The translations under genes and the position numbers were made by a program. Shown here in pieces: positions 1 through 14,233 of a stretch of 64,000 nucleotides of DNA. The notes below the pieces were generated by a model, which saw only the letters and a list, made by a program, of their open reading frames with translations, had not been told where the DNA came from and did not search any database. How positions within the stretch are numbered: the first letter of the stretch is position 1; each line of letters opens with the position of its first letter. Source of the stretch: Enoplolaimus lenunculus (taxonomy: Eukaryota; Nematoda; Enoplea; Enoplida; Thoracostomopsidae); contig JASANG010003295.1 in the NCBI GenBank assembly GCA_030248215.1, positions 20,001 through 84,000 on the forward strand, written 5' to 3'.

Positions 1-1073
1 TTTTCGGTTACAGATCTTTTTCAGTATCCGGTTCCGGTATATAGTAATACCCGTATTGTGTTTATTTTCCGGTTCTGTTTACGGCATTTTTTATATAATT
101 CCACTTGGGCCCTGGTAGGTATATATGTAAGTATTGACATAAATTGGTATATATAAGTCGGTAAAGCTGTACAACTGAAGCCTACGCCCAACATCAATCA
201 CTTACATGCCTAGGACGACGTTCCTCAGACAGCGCTTATAAACACTAATCTCAACCATCCACTGACTAATCTAAGGGGGCACCCCAGCCCAACCCCTGCC
301 CACCTGATCAAAACCAAGATTTCGAATTAACGTCCGGCACTAAACCGGCGTTCGGCTTCAAGCTCGCGAGTTTTTCCTCATTAAAAATTTGGCCCCCGCG
401 TTTAGGAAATTTCTGAATCCGCCACTAACCACCGCCTAACCTTCGTTCTCAAGCATGCATAACCTAGTAACTAACCGCATTTTACATTCAAACACCAAGA
501 CACTACGTAGACAACTACAACTTTCACTATAAAACAATTTACCCGGTACTGCCGGAACCGGGCCAACTTCGAAAAATACGGCGCAGCCCGCCAGCCGCCA
601 TAACCACCACCGGTAACATAGACCAAGTATGAATGGCAGCAACCAACGTAACCGACACAAAATTGCTTAGACAGCAAAACGTTTCCACGGAAGTTCTTTT
701 GTAGATACGACGTAATTGTCGTCACTTAGGTAAACTGCTACTATAGCAACAACGCTCAAGTAGATGAAAATGGGCGTTTTGTTATTGTGGGTCTTGCTTT
801 ACATTCTACATCCCCACACAAATAAACGGGGGGGGGGGCGGGCGGGGGCTATAATTGATACCAAAAACGTGGACTTTACCGATGTTTCCAGCAGTATGGT
901 TTCAAATCATCTTCCGATTCGTCCACAGACGAAATTCAAGGGTCATCAGTTATAGAATTCAAATTCAAAAGTTTTCAACTGCGGGACGGAGACACTCTGT
1001 GCTCAGGCTCAGACAATCGTTCAATTTGCCACCCACCCGCAGCAGCTCGACAGCGTTCGAAAGCCGTCTCCAG
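1..1073. other. Repeat-rich non-coding stretch
   Basis: Opens in a CCGG/TTCCGG-type repeat end. 275-430 carries a CCCCAGCC...AATCCGCCACTAACC end of the GGATCCGCC repeat type. A G-rich run lies at 829-847. No exon recognised. Confidence 0.6.
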
Positions 1074-1458
1074 CAGAGTGCAACCGGAATTCCGGTTCCG
1101 GCATTTTTTCACCTTCCGGTTGCGGTCAATTTTTACCGGATTTAAAAATTCCGGTGTTATAATTTGGCCGTTTTCTTAATTTTGCTAATTTTTACGAATC
1201 TCTTTTGAAAGCCACTTGTACTCCGAGTATAAGCCATTGATGGTGGATTTCACTTCAGTCGATGATGAAAATCTAAAATGAAAATCTAAAATACAAAAAA
1301 TAAAATAAATACCTATGTTCGACTAAGGTTATTTCACAAATAATAGAGCAAAAATAAGATTAAAATGAAATTTTTGGTGAAATGCATTTTTCACTTTCCT
1401 GTTCCGGTAAAATTTTCATATTCCGGTCCCGGTAAATTGTAATTCCGGTTGCACCCTA
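1074..1458. mobile_element. CCGG-rich hAT-like MITE, copy 1
   Basis: Terminal CAGAGTGCAACCGGAATTCCGG and, at the other end, CCGGTTGCACCCTA. The interior (aagccattgatggtggattt and on) is shared almost unchanged with the copy at 5778-6152. No clean 8-bp duplication. Confidence 0.75.
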
Positions 1459-3398
1459 TCGCAGCACCATGGACACACCCAAAACCGGTACCGCTTTCGC
1501 AAATTTATCCGTATTTGAATATTTTGAAAATTTTTAATTACTCCATATTTCAAATTTTTAAGTACGTATAAAGTATTTAAAAGCACAAACGGCAAGCGCA
1601 AGAATGAGCATATTCCAGAAGCCTAAGCCACGCAAAAAATTAGTCTCAAACTTAAGCTTACTCTATTCCAGTCCCACAGAAAAACGTTCCGCCCCTGATG
1701 TTTACATGATCCAAATTATGTAAAATCCAAATACATACCAACCAAGTCGGATACTGTACAAAAATTAGCTTCACACATTCATAACCTACATTTCAAAATT
1801 ATACCCCTCTAAAACATTTAAAACATTCGTTTCAAAACAAAACAATAGTTATCACACAGTCACCCCCCTAAACTCCATTGCAAATCGACCCCTCAATCCC
1901 TGGCGATATCCTAACTGCATCATAAAACACTGGTCAATATCCGTAGTTCCCCTGGCACTGCTGCTAAGCAACTTATGCTTGACTTATTCGGTTTCCCTCG
2001 CTACATTCAACTATACGTCTCGAACAATACGTATATATACGTACGTATATACCTGTACAAAAGACGTATTACTAAGCAGCTAACAGCAGGTGCACCATAT
2101 TACTTAGTAACACCACAGTAACGCCGCTGTCTTAACCCTAAAGTAAAATAATTTACGTGTTCGCCTGCTATTCTACGCATGAGTGAAATTAAATTCCAAA
2201 ATTAAACACATATACGCACGCGTATATTACGTACATGTATATATAAATATATATTATATACATATTTATATATATAAAATATATTTATATATATAAATAT
2301 ATACATATATATTTGTATATATGTATATACTTTATTTACAGGTGTTGTTCGGAGGCGCTTAAACGTCAACCCTTCAGCCGATTATATCCAATGGTTTTAG
2401 AAACTTGCTCGTAGGTACCGCACAAACCCCTTTCGAATTTTGTATACAACGTTACCCCGTCTTCAGAAATCTAGCCCATATATTAAATACATGTTCTATA
2501 TCATCAACAGCTATAACTGCAAATCCAAACCAATCCATATACGAATACCCGAAACGTCATTACAACCACAGCCGAAGCGTAACGTACATGGTCATACAAG
2601 ATACAGATTACATTTAGCTGGGACCCTCAAAATATAACCCCCCCCCCGCCAACTCATAATCAATTTTGGTTTATAACCCAAAGATCATATCTGGCAGGGA
2701 TCATCCAACCAATATCCATGTTTGAATATACGTATACACCTACCATATCCTTCCAATGAAATGAAAATATTCGAAATAACCACAACATTCATCAACTACA
2801 GCGTAATTTCAGTAAAATGGAAAAAACGACGTAACATCAACCGATAGCTAATTTTGCGGATTCACTCATCCATCTCAAGCCTCAAAAACCGCAGCTCCGG
2901 CAAAAACCTGCGAGGGTCGCGCAGCTGATCCCACTTCCACAGGCGACCGTCACATATACACTGGTCCACACTACAAAAATGATGAACCCCCGAACTCACA
3001 AGCACCAAAGACTCAAACGCAATTTTCACAGTTGCCCAACTAGCATCTTTTGCTTACATATCATTTTTCGTTCTACATTCGACAAAATTTTCTGTGTTCC
3101 AAAATGACACGTTCCCACCGACCCCCGCTCCGGATGACGTATTACTGAGCAACACCATACTGTCCGTTAGATACCCTCTTATCAAACGTCGCCTCAACCG
3201 CTAACAACCCTCCGTGTCACTATGGAAACTGCGGTAGTACCGGCGTAAAACCACTTGTATAAGCTATGAAACGCCGTACATATATATATATATACCTACA
3301 CTACGCCGTAAAGCATATCTTAGTCTGCTTACTAAACGTAGCAACTCCCGTTATACCTCGAACACGCTAACATTACCTAATATATAGCAAGTACCTAG
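1459..3398. other. Non-coding stretch with TTAGGC-type fragment and AT tract
   Basis: Holds the right half of a hexamer MITE (1604-1712), an AT-rich palindromic block (2215-2330) and a C run at 2638-2647. No gene seen. Confidence 0.6.
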
Positions 3399-3626
3399 GC
3401 CCATATTCTCAAATGTGTGTAGCGCCTATCACCAGTTGGTAAATAGATCCTGTAACTTTCCAACTATTGTATATACGCTGAGGCTCGAAATTTCGCACAT
3501 TTTTTGCATACGAGCATCTTTACTCCTATACCAATTTTGAGTTCAACAACTGCAATAGTTAGTGCGTTTGAAAACCAACTACTAACTGATGATAGCTGCT
3601 ATATATACATTTCAGAATATGTGCCC
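3399..3626. mobile_element. MITE with CACCAGTT-type inverted ends
   Basis: GCCCATATTCTCAAATGTGTGTAG...CTATCACCAGTTGG at the left, and its complement ...AGAATATGTGCCC at the right. Single-end relatives: 22035-22080, 26690-26735, 27125-27175, 32945-32992, 33705-33735, 44915-44940. Confidence 0.6.
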
Positions 3627-4229
3627 TTTTGACTTGTCTTCGCCATTATAGTAATCATAATATATCTCGTACGTATTTGCCTTCTAAAGTACTCATACAG
3701 CCTATTGAATCGTTATTATGCCAAAACCTAACCAACCAGCAAATTATACAGCAATATTTACTAACATTAGCCAAATAATAATAGTAATAATAATAATATC
3801 AACAGACTACACCAGCTATCACCAACTAAAACTCTAAACAAACTTAGCCGATGTAATGTACCTCCGTATCAAAATAGACTCATTCGTTTCATGACAACAC
3901 AATTTCGCTTAGCAACAACCATGGGCACTCATAGCAGCCACCGAGGAGAGTAAAAACCCTGGAGACCCATTTCAACGCAGCTTGGATACAAACCTTATCA
4001 GCTACTTACAGTAACACCGTGCTGATTTGATGGTAATATATATGAGAAGTACACGTTAACCATGACATTACGTAGAAGACACAGTTCAAGGCTGTTTGGA
4101 TACTACAGTAACCCGGCGTTGATTTGAAAAACACATGTACAAAATACACGCTCACCATGACTACAATACGTAATTTCCATGACTACCGTAATCTTGCAAC
4201 CGATTGTGCGCTACGCTATATTACTACGG

Positions 4230-4440
4230 TTCTGTCTAACAGCAACACCAACAATAAAAATAAAATAAACCACAACAACAAAAACAATAACATAAACCAC
4301 AACAACAAAATCAACAACAAAAATAATAACATAAACCACAACAACAAAATCAACAACAAAAACAATAACATAAACCACAACAACAAAAACAATAACATAA
4401 ACCACAACAACAAAATCAACAACAAAAATAATAACACAAG
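4230..4440. repeat. Imperfect CAACAA/AATAAC repeat
   Basis: Units of AACATAAACCACAACAACAA interleaved with ATCAACAACAAAAAT, giving a 156-codon Asn/Lys/His frame on the plus strand and a Val/Phe frame on the other. Neither looks like a gene. Confidence 0.85.
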
Positions 4441-4861
4441 CAACGTAAATCATACCAACAAAAAGTCCCATTACGCGACCGTAGCCAAGAGGGAACTCAG
4501 CCTCCTCACCCCACGAAAAATTTTGCCTCACCCCACGAAAAATTTTGCCATACCCGCAAAAAAAATTTCAACCTCGCTTGTACGGCAACGATAACTCTTG
4601 TATATACTATATCTCCTGAAAATTTTTCAGCCCTTCAGCCAAGGTAAGCCGGCTACGGTCCTGAGTACCAACAACAATCAACAAAACAACAATACACAAT
4701 AAAAATAATAAAACAAAATATTAAGCAAGTAACAAAAACAAACTTCCATCGCCGTTTCTAACTGCAAGGAACATTAACATCGCGGTCGCGGATATAATAA
4801 CACGACCGTCAGGTGCCACAACGTCCGATGATAGAAAATATATACGTATCCTACCCTACCC

Positions 4862-4945
4862 CCAGGGATGGGAGTTTCGGTCTCAGCAAGTCTCGGCATT
4901 TGTAAAGTCTCGGTCTCTGTTTTTAACCGAGACCGCCCATCCCTG
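4862..4945. mobile_element. 84-bp hAT-like MITE (GGTCTCGG family)
   Basis: CCAGGGATGGGAGTTTCGG...GCCCATCCCTG, flanked by a perfect 8-bp duplication CCCTACCC. The interior is rich in GTCTCGG and its complement. Confidence 0.82.
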
Positions 4946-5777
4946 CCCTACCCTCACAAACTTCTAGAGACGTAACAAAAACGGCAGTTTTACACGTTTC
5001 ACAACAACTTAATGTATCCTTAAATAAGAGCAAAAAATATCTTCCTCGCTCAGGATCATACTTTAGAACGATGCTATTGCCCTGTCAAACTTATATCCTG
5101 TCTACTGTAGTATGCACCTTGATGAACATTTACATAACAATCTTGCAATCTATATATTAAAGCTGGAACACCCCACATACGTATTTTGGGCAAATTTCCA
5201 GCATTACTTTGTTTTCAGAAATTTCTTACGAAATACACGTGATTGTTCTTTGTTCTATGAACACAAAATTTGCATGGTAATATTTTTGTGCTTTCGCTAA
5301 CTTTGTGCATTGCGCAAAGCTGGCAGACTAATAATGATTAATTGTCGTTATCATTATTTTTATTTAACCTGTTGATGCTTTCCTATATTATTATTTTGTT
5401 TGTATTATTACGTTATGTTGTTGTTGCTGTTGCTGTTGTTGTTGCTACCCCGATACAAAGCTGTCTGTATCACAATTCACTCATTATCCTGCAACGCAAA
5501 AGGTAAAACGATAATAGAAAACACATCGCGTAAAGCCCAATCGAGTTCACGCTATTCGACCAGAAAGCAAGCATCTGTCAAGTTATATACAAAGGACAAA
5601 AGAGTATATACGCTCGGGAAAAACTGTGTCGTCCGCGAAATTACCTTGCGCACAAATAAGATTGCCAGCTGCTACTGTTGCAGTGGCAGTAGTTTTACTT
5701 TTAACATCGCAACAACAATGAGTACGTATAACGCATATATACATATATACGTATATTTATCATGGACGTGTTGCCAG

Positions 5778-6152
5778 CAGGGTGCAACCGGAATTCCGGT
5801 TCCGGCATTTTTTCACCTTCCGGTTCCGGTAAATTTTTACCGAATTTAAAAAATTCCGGCGTTATAATTTGGCCGTTTTCTTAACTTTGCTAATTTTTAA
5901 GAATCTTTTTTGAAAGACACTTGTACTCCGAATATAAGCCATTGATGGTGGATTTCACTTCAGTCGATGACGAAAATCTAAAATACAACAAATAAAATAA
6001 ATACCTATGTTCGACTAAGGTTATTTCACAAATAATAGAGCAAAAAATAAGATGAAAATCAAATTTTTGGTGAAATGCATTTTTCACTGTTCCGGTTCAG
6101 GTAAAATTTTCAAATTCCGGTTCCGGTAAATTGTAATTCCGGTTGCACCCTG
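5778..6152. mobile_element. CCGG-rich hAT-like MITE, copy 2 (375 bp)
   Basis: Ends CAGGGTGCAACCGG and CCGGTTGCACCCTG. Flanked by an 8-bp duplication GTTGCCAG/GTTGCCAT (7 of 8), typical of hAT. Confidence 0.88.
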
Positions 6153-6698
6153 GTTGCCATCGACCGGAATTTCAAAAAAGAAGCACGGTTCAACAACCGG
6201 ATGCCAAAAAAAGCGACACCGGATATTTAAGGACATATTACAGCCAAGGTGGCAACAAAGGTTCGGATCCGGCAAAAACTTGTGGTTCGGATTCAGTTGT
6301 GAAAACGCCGAATCCAACAGTATTCGGCAATATGGTTTTTTCAGTATTAAACAATAAACATTTTAATATCTGATCTTGTTATATTAATACAAAATTTTTG
6401 TTTCACGTCACAAATCTCAAAACTGAGGTCAGGCACGAAATAACGTCGAAAAGCTACGCGGCCGGCATTGCGTTGTTTAGAAACAAGCTGAAACCCCAAT
6501 GTCTTTAAAAATTATAGGTAAATTCTGCATTTAAATTTTACATAAACTAACACAAAATCAATTGATTTATCATAACGGACGCCTTGAATAAATGCGTTCG
6601 ATGGATGGATAACGTAACTTGTCCCGGATATTATGTCCAGTAACTGCGGACTTCCGTTAGATTTGAAATTCAAGGCACACTTCTTCCGCAGCACTTCG

Positions 6699-7078
6699 AA
6701 TAAATCCGGGTACATCCGGGTACCAAAAAACCGATTACCAGAGTCGGAGTTCGGTTTTAGGTGCACATTTGGACAAAAAGTCAAACATAATCCCACTAAT
6801 TTATCTACGGCTCAGTGTTCCGCTATAGTTTTGATATCCGGTTGCACCCAGGGTTCCACCGGATATTAACTTTACCGGATACTGAAACAATAAATCCGGG
6901 TACATCCGGGTACCAAAAAACCGATTACCAGAGCCGGAGTTCGGTTTTAGGTGCACATTTGGACAAAAATTCAAACATAATCCCACTAATTTATCTACGG
7001 CTCAGTGTTCCGCTATAGTTTTGATATCCGGTTGCACCCAGGGTTCGACCGGATATTAACTTTACCGGATACTGAAAC
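6699..7078. repeat. 190-bp tandem duplication of repeat-family ends
   Basis: Copies 6699-6888 and 6889-7078 are nearly identical. Each spans taaatccgggtacatccggg, a 130-bp body and a junction of GGTTGCACCC with AGGGTTC-ACCGG, so the duplication arose after two CCGG-type elements had met. Confidence 0.85.
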
Positions 7079-7440
7079 CGGAGACGGATGGCCATTTTAG
7101 TACCGGAACCGTATGTTAACCGGATACAGGGTATAAATTTGTACACTGTTGAAAGTATTTCAGTCGTGCAAAAATATGTATTTGTGTATTTAAGATTAAG
7201 TTTTAGCTTGGATTTTTCATTCCATGCCAGCGTCCACTCTTGACTTGTCCGAAATTGCAGTCGCTGCAAAATATCTAGTGTTTCGTCATGTAAAAAAAGT
7301 TTTTATGATAGTTGGAACCACATCCGCAAATGTCCGGTATCCGGTAAGTTTATACCAGATGCCGGAACCGGATACGGAGTCGCTTTTTGCCGGATATTAA
7401 ACTGGAACCGGATATCCGGTCAATCTCTGGTGCACCCTGT
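7037..7440. mobile_element. CCGGATAT-type hAT-like element
   Basis: Left CAGGGTTCGACCGGATAT, right ATCCGGTCAATCTCTGGTGCACCCTG. Related to the other CAGGGTGCAACC elements by termini only. Target duplication not resolved because the left end lies in a tandem duplication. Confidence 0.5.
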
Positions 7441-7764
7441 AAAAAAACTGAGAAACTTTAACTCATACATTTGTCTCACGCATGCGCTGCACTGCACATT
7501 AATCCAATGACATTATGACTTTATTATACGCAGCTACTTTCCGGGCCCGTAGACAGAGATGGTCCAGTTGGGGCTCATTGCGCTGAAAAATTTTTGTCCC
7601 CCCTTTAAAATTTTCAATCATACTTGTAAGTTATCTTAAACCCACGTATGCACCTCCTGATAAATGTTTAGCCCCTCCCTAGCAAGGTGAGCTGGCTAGG
7701 AACATGCTACTTCTCTTCTGTGCTCAACGACACAAACTACCAGTACAACAATAATCAATAAATC

Positions 7765-7953
7765 GACCCATGTAAAGATCAGGGGCGGAACGGTTTTCTG
7801 TGGGACTAGAAAAGAGTAAGCTTAAGCTTTAGACTAATTTTTTGCTTGTCTTAGGCTTAGGAATATGGTCAATCTTACGCTTAGGTTTAGGTTTAACCTT
7901 AGGCTTAGGAATATGCTTATAATACTGTTCTGCCAATGTTCTTTACATTGGCC
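7765..7953. mobile_element. hAT-like MITE with TTAGGC-type hexamers, 189-bp copy
   Basis: Inverted relative to 41249-41504: GACCCATGTAAAGATCAGGGGCGG...ACATTGGCC. Duplication AATAAATC/AATACATC (7 of 8). Hexamers read CTTAGG here. Confidence 0.82.
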
Positions 7954-8475
7954 AATACATCAATATTAGATAAATATTGAAAATAAGATGGCTAAAAGAC
8001 GTTTAGCTTTTGGTTGGAGTACATATACTGCGTATGTATGGATATATACGTATAAATTACACCACTCTTCACAAATCCAGAATCTGTCATAAGCTTCACC
8101 ATTCACCCAAACTACATTTATATACATACACACATATCAACAAAAATTTTTCATTACACGGCAATCAACACCAAACAATCCTCAAGGTCACTCGAACAAT
8201 TAGAATCATTGTCCAAAAGTTAATAACGCTACTTTGTTGCTATGCGACTCAGTTCGAAATAATACTACAGTGACTGTTGCACAACTATACAACGCAGTTC
8301 CAAGCAAAACAGCGAACAACGTGCAATGCAGTTTGATTGGACATAATTATTAACAGGGTGCGCGACCGTATACCAAAAAAAACACCGAAAGCCGGAGTGG
8401 GATATCTATCTAGGCAAGTGTATGTATTTCAACAATTAAAACTTAGTCACGCTAATTTTGTATCTATATACCAAT

Positions 8476-8805
8476 CAGGGAGCAACCGGAATTTGAAACA
8501 ATTACCGGAAACGAAGGCGGAAAGTGAAAAATACAAGCCACCGAAAATTTTCTTTTTTTTGCATTATTATTGATGAAATAAGCCTAGTTGGAGATATGTA
8601 TTCACTTTACCTGCTGTATTTTAAATTTTCGTAATCCACCCACACTAATGAAATCTAGTTAATGTTTATCGTCGTTTTGAAGCAAAATATTTTAATTTCC
8701 ACCGACCAAATTTTAATACCGGAATTTGTAATTCCGGCAAAAATTTACCCGAACCGGAAGGTGAAAAAATGCCGTAACCGGAAACGGAATTTCGGTTACA
8801 CCCTG
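8476..8805. mobile_element. CCGG-rich hAT-like MITE, copy 3 (330 bp)
   Basis: Ends CAGGGAGCAACCGG and CGGTTACACCCTG, flanked by a perfect 8-bp duplication ATACCAAT. The interior differs from copies 1 and 2. Confidence 0.88.
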
Positions 8806-11800
8806 ATACCAATTATTTGATATACCAAGTAATTTATTATATTTGTGTTCTTAAAATAGATTTAATACAAAGTTTGTTTCTTTCTTCTGTGTAGCATAGT
8901 GATTTTGCTCATAAGAATAATTTAATAATAGAGAGTTATGTTACACTTTTAAGCATAATCTGCAGCCGGATGTCGATTTCTTGCCGCAACCAGCGCCGAA
9001 TTTCCAGTTGCACCCTGATCTCCACAAATATATCCTTTTTTGTTGTTACTTAATATATTATAGCTACATTGTAACAAACTTATGTATGTAGTATATAGCT
9101 ACTATGCGCTCATCATTAATAGACAAACGATGCAGAATTTTTATGCAACATATCACAACAACTAGGATTAAAATTAAAACATCAAAATTCCGATTCCGAT
9201 TGATTGCGCAATTGGAATCGGAAACGGAACTCGTTTTGTATCGGAATTTAATCGGAATCGGAATTCCGGTTGCAACCTGCAATTGACCAAGTAACCGTAA
9301 TGCTTTTAAACTTTGTCAGTGCCGATCTTTGAATGCGTAGTCATGTTTTTGCATATTTAGAGATGAGAAGCAATTACCTATCAGACCCGTTGCATTATCT
9401 CACACGAACTCCTATAGAACCTTTCCAGTCAACTGCGAGGTTCATTTGACGACAGCTTGTCTGGGATCCATTGCGAAGTCAACTTTCCACATTTGTATAG
9501 CTGCAGGGTCCGGCCTACCCATTGGGCCAGCGGTGGGCACACCGTGCATACCAAGGATGTGAGTCTCGGTCTTTGTGTCGGCAGGGCTCGGTCTTTGTGT
9601 CGGCAGGGCTCGGTCTTTGTGTCGGCAGAGCTCGGTATTTGACATGTCTCGGTCTCGGTTTTTGAGTCTCGGTGGTTTGGAACCGAGACCAAATATCGAG
9701 AATTCAGGAAATGTACGTACGCCTGCAGATGGCTGATGAGTAAATTTTCTCACTAAAACTATGAAATTTGATAGTTACTCAAGGTAAAACACAAAAATCT
9801 ATGAAAAACACAAAAACTATGAAAAAGCATTAGAAGTAATACATTTTGAAAATTTTCAATTTCGGTGTCGGTTTTTAACCGGAACTGCCCTTCCCTGGTG
9901 CATACGAATATCTGCTTACTGAAGCTATGAAGAATTACAATCGGAATCAAAACAGCAAATTTACACGTCGCACGAACAAACTGACGATGATTTTTGGTTC
10001 TGTAACAGCTAAAATACAATCAATTACAGATAAGTTAACTCGTCGAAAAGAATTTAATTAAAAATTATACAGAAATTTTATGCAACGTAATCACAATCGG
10101 AATTCCCGTCGCACCCTGCAAGCCAACCAATAATTTGGACTGCATAAAGTTGCGCCCGAATGGGGTATTGCAGTTACTTCCAGCACACAATTTTTTGCTC
10201 ACACTATCAAGGACCAGATTCTAAGTCGAAATATGGTACCAAAACCGCAGATTTTCGCGTCTATAATTCCGGTACATTTATACAAATTGTTATATTTGTC
10301 GTAGACCAAGTAGCCCCGGTACCGGGAGCAGCACGTTATTTGCCGGTGCCTAGCCGGAGCCAGGAACGGGCGGTCTCGCTCTCGGCAAATCTCGGGATTT
10401 GGCTGATCTCGATCTCGGTCTCGTTTTTTGTTAGTCACGGTGGTTTGCAAACGGAGACCAAAAAGATGATAACGGTAATCAATCACAAAAATTTTCCTTA
10501 GATCGCGCGTTGGCCCGGAAGTACTTTTCGCATTTTTCTACCAACGCAGACAGAGAAAGATCGTGGAGCACCGCTACCCGGTTATACAGCGAATTGAGAA
10601 ACAGAATGACCACACCGGTTACCCAAAATTCTATTTTTGAACGTAAACTCAAAACACTTTGATTTTATTGTGACAAAGTACCAATAGTTACATTTTCACG
10701 TTTAGAACATTTAAGGCATCGTTAAAAAATTATGGGACATCCGTTTACAGTCTATTCGGTTTGCCCGGGAGAAAAACAACACTATAGCTCTGAATTAGGG
10801 ATTGCACCGAGGGTGTTTTGAGACAGTGCGATTTGTACCGAGCCTGTTCAAAGGGTATGTGTGGCGACAGTAGCCAAGTGAAAAATACAGTAAAGAATAA
10901 ATTTTCGCGGCGATTTAGTTTAATCGTATAAAGCGGAAATTCAAAGCAGATAAAATATTTAAAAGTTTTGTTAAAAATATTATTTTTATTCGGGGCTGGA
11001 CACAGACCCCGGGACCAGAGAATGCCTGGGCCATACGGTTCCGTGGAGGAAAGCAGAAAAACATTGTTCTAATTTGACCCCGGTTAGTATCGGCCCCGGC
11101 CCCGACACCGGTAAAAGTCCTGGCCCTGGGGCAACTCTAACTAAAACAATTATAGGATGTGTGAACAAAACCATAAAAATACAACGCACTAAATAACCGG
11201 CTTCAACCGAATATAGAATATTCCAGTATCTAGCTGCGGTGTTCTTTGGGGTCCGGTCGCACCCTGGATTGAAAACTGTGCTAACCACCGGACGACAGTT
11301 TACCACGGCACACAAGTTCAGCCTAGTGCCGGGATGTGCGGTCTCGGTTAAAAACCGGCAACGAGACCTGACTACCGAGACCTGGCAAGAAAAGTCTTGG
11401 TCTCAGACATTTTTGCCATTATCGAAAAAAAATTAAAATTTTCAAAATATTTTATTTCTAATGCTTTGCAGATATTCTTAATTTCCCCTATGTTTTCTCC
11501 AAAAGATACGACCACATCGGGAATCCAACTTCAGACCACTCGCTCGAGAGTCGGGCGCGCTGCTCATTGTCACGCGGCTGATATTACAATTTTTCAAGCG
11601 CTATATATACAAATATCTCCATCAGCCGATTTATCACATTAGGGATGCGCCGTGAGCATAATGACATGCTTCTGCGCGAGAAAACGGTGCCTCAGTTATA
11701 TACTGTCCTTATGATGTTCGAAAACTTCACGTTCTTTCTTTTTGTTTATATCTAGCTTCCAATTGACGAATTAGGCAAAATTTACACTGCCAGTCTAGGA

Positions 11801-14178
11801 ACAGCCGGAAATCAGACCTTTTACATGCAACCGGAATCCCATTGCGATTTAAATTCCGATTCAACATCAAGTTCCGATTCCGATTGCACAATCAATCGGA
11901 ATCGGACTTTTGAGATTTTAATTTTGCTACTATTTGTTGTGCTATGATGCTTAAAAATTCTGTATAATTTATCTATTAAATAAAATCTCTAGTTCCGTTC
12001 CGGTATATATTTGCTGTTCCGATTCTGATTTCGGTATAATTCAGTTCCGTTTTGCAGGGTGATTTCAAACTTTCAAACCTACGGATCCTTTCGCGAAAGC
12101 TCTACTACTTCGACACGCAACCACACCCCTACGTTTTTATTGTCGGCTATTTGTCGCACAATGTGATTAAACATCACATACGCACTAAGACAAACGTCTC
12201 ACATGGTTACATACACTAATCCTTGTCACAGGACTTTTGTATAATTGGTTGTATTTTGACTTGTAATTTTAATGTTCCTTTAAGTTTCCAAAAACGATCG
12301 CTAGGCAACTCAGAATATACGTCGTAAATTCAAGTATCCTAGCAACCCTTTCGTAAAGTAAAGATTAAAGCCATGGCAACGTCGCTATCTCCTAGCTAAG
12401 TAACACTCCTTAGACAAACAGAAAATAACTGTATCAATAGTGAATGACCAAAATATGACTAGAATGTGCAACTGGGTACATTCTATGTAGGAAAGCATGT
12501 ACCTTGCGAAAACTGCATTTATGGCTAAGGGTTACGTTGCGGTGTACCTATATTTTTGGGAAAATTAAAAGTTGTAACCATTATATTCTTCAAACCAATG
12601 CTTACTACATGCTAGAAGTGGAGATTTCGTCTCTCCTAAAATTAGACGGATCGAACAAAAACACAACATGCGCTGATACATTTGGATCCTTGTAGAAACC
12701 AAGTATTTGCACAGAACAGAATAAATTTGAACTCTGGCTTAAGTTTAGTTTGGGTGAAGTCAGAAAAGTAATCCGCATTTAGATACTTTCCGTTGTAGTT
12801 ATCAATATTGTTGCAAAATTAGGACTAAAAGCTAAAAATTAACATAAGTTTCTGTGCACATAATAGCTTATAATTCTTTGTTCCTGTTTGGACTGTGTTC
12901 TACACCTAAAAACGAAATTGACGAGCCTATTTCTAAGCCTAAGCCTAAGGCTAAGCTTAAGCCAAAGCAAACAAATTAGTCTAAAGCTTAAGCTGACTCT
13001 ATTATATCCTCAGTGAAAAACAATCCGGCCTTAGTATATACAGGGGCCTTTTGCTGCAATGCGCTTGAAACAATTAAAAATAATGTCTAACTTAACAGCA
13101 TAGCTAGTCGCACAAAACAAGTTACAAATTTTATAGGGATTACATTGGTGAAGACAATGCAGAAATGTAACGCGACACAGCGGATAAAATTCAGTTTGCG
13201 CTTTAGCAGAGCAACAATTGTTCTCGTACGATCCTGCTTTAACTGCTCACGTCTCATTATATATTATTTTCCGAAATAAGCACAGAAACTGGAATTTCAA
13301 TATTGTATACGGGTTTATCGTGCGTGTAAAGTATGGGCTAATCAAAAACGGGAATTTTCGGGCAGTTGCACGGCCTTACGGGCAATGTGGCACTGCTTCA
13401 GTTACTTGTGCTAGCTGTCGTATGCGCTGTTTAATGCAATCTGTATTACTTGTTGACTTTTTATGTGTGTGCTATGTATTAGGGTATTCCATCGTGCAAT
13501 ACCCGATAGCCCGTTAGTATAATCTGTCTCAATTCCAGTTTTTCACAATTTTTGAAGCTAATAACTTTCGAACTAAGGCCAAACAATCTGAAGTATATAT
13601 ATGCTTAAATGTCTCTGATAATTGTAATTTAATTACGAAATTTGGAAAGAAATCAGTCAGCTAGAGCGTACGCTATTAGTCTTTAAAGTCGCATCCGGGC
13701 ATGACAATCACAAATGACGCAAATTACAAGTATAGCGCACAGTGCTTTCCTAAGTGTGAAAATTACGAATCCGGTCATGTAAACCACGTAGAATGTAAAT
13801 TACAATATAGAATGGATTTTTACCGCACAAATTTTACGCATGGTTTCCGAAACACTATAATGTTGAAAATTTGGACCTTACTATTTATTAATAAAGTTTT
13901 CCATTCTTTGTAACGCAAAATTTCTACCCTCAAAAATGGTATAAGTCAGTTACCCCTGCTCACTTGGCTGCAGCGTCACTTATGAGAATTCGAAAAACTT
14001 TAAAAAATTTTCGGAATATAGTCAATTTATATATTTTGAAATGGCCAGATCGCGCTGAGCACGAAGTACTAAAATTTTCGCAAGAGATCATGTTACCTGA
14101 TATTATCGCCCCCCCCCTTCCGAAAGAGCGTCAACTGTTTTATAATAGGTGGATATACATATATATTAAGAAGTAATT
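8806..14178. other. Repeat debris upstream of the Ly6 gene
   Basis: Ends of TCGGAATCGGAATTCCGG-type elements (9170-9280, 11810-12060), CGCACCCTG ends at 10090 and 11260, GTCTCGG remnants, and a hexamer fragment near 12940. The last kilobase before 14179 has no recognised promoter element. Confidence 0.6.
9543..9700. repeat. GGTCTCGG-family remnant with short tandem array
   Basis: Three copies of a 22-bp unit (ggctcggtctttgtgtcggc) lie within a copy of the GAGAC/GTCTC family. Further remnants of the family are at 10365-10460 and 11335-11410. Confidence 0.65.
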
Positions 14179-14233
14179 ATGAAAGGCGTCATATTGTTAT
14201 TTGTTCTTTTTGTTTTACAGCCGTGGGAAGCAT
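14179..14233 (+). CDS. Ly6 gene exon 1 (signal peptide)
   Basis: ATG at 14179 in the context taattATGaaa. It encodes 18 residues with a hydrophobic core VILLFVLFVL and ends T|gtaagt in phase 1. It was too short to stand out as an open frame and was found by looking upstream for a phase-1 donor. Confidence 0.88.

Noticed and set aside
4124-4594. 156-codon Asn/Lys-rich frame
   Set aside because: It is explained by the CAACAA/AATAAC repeat; no conserved flanks or splice context.
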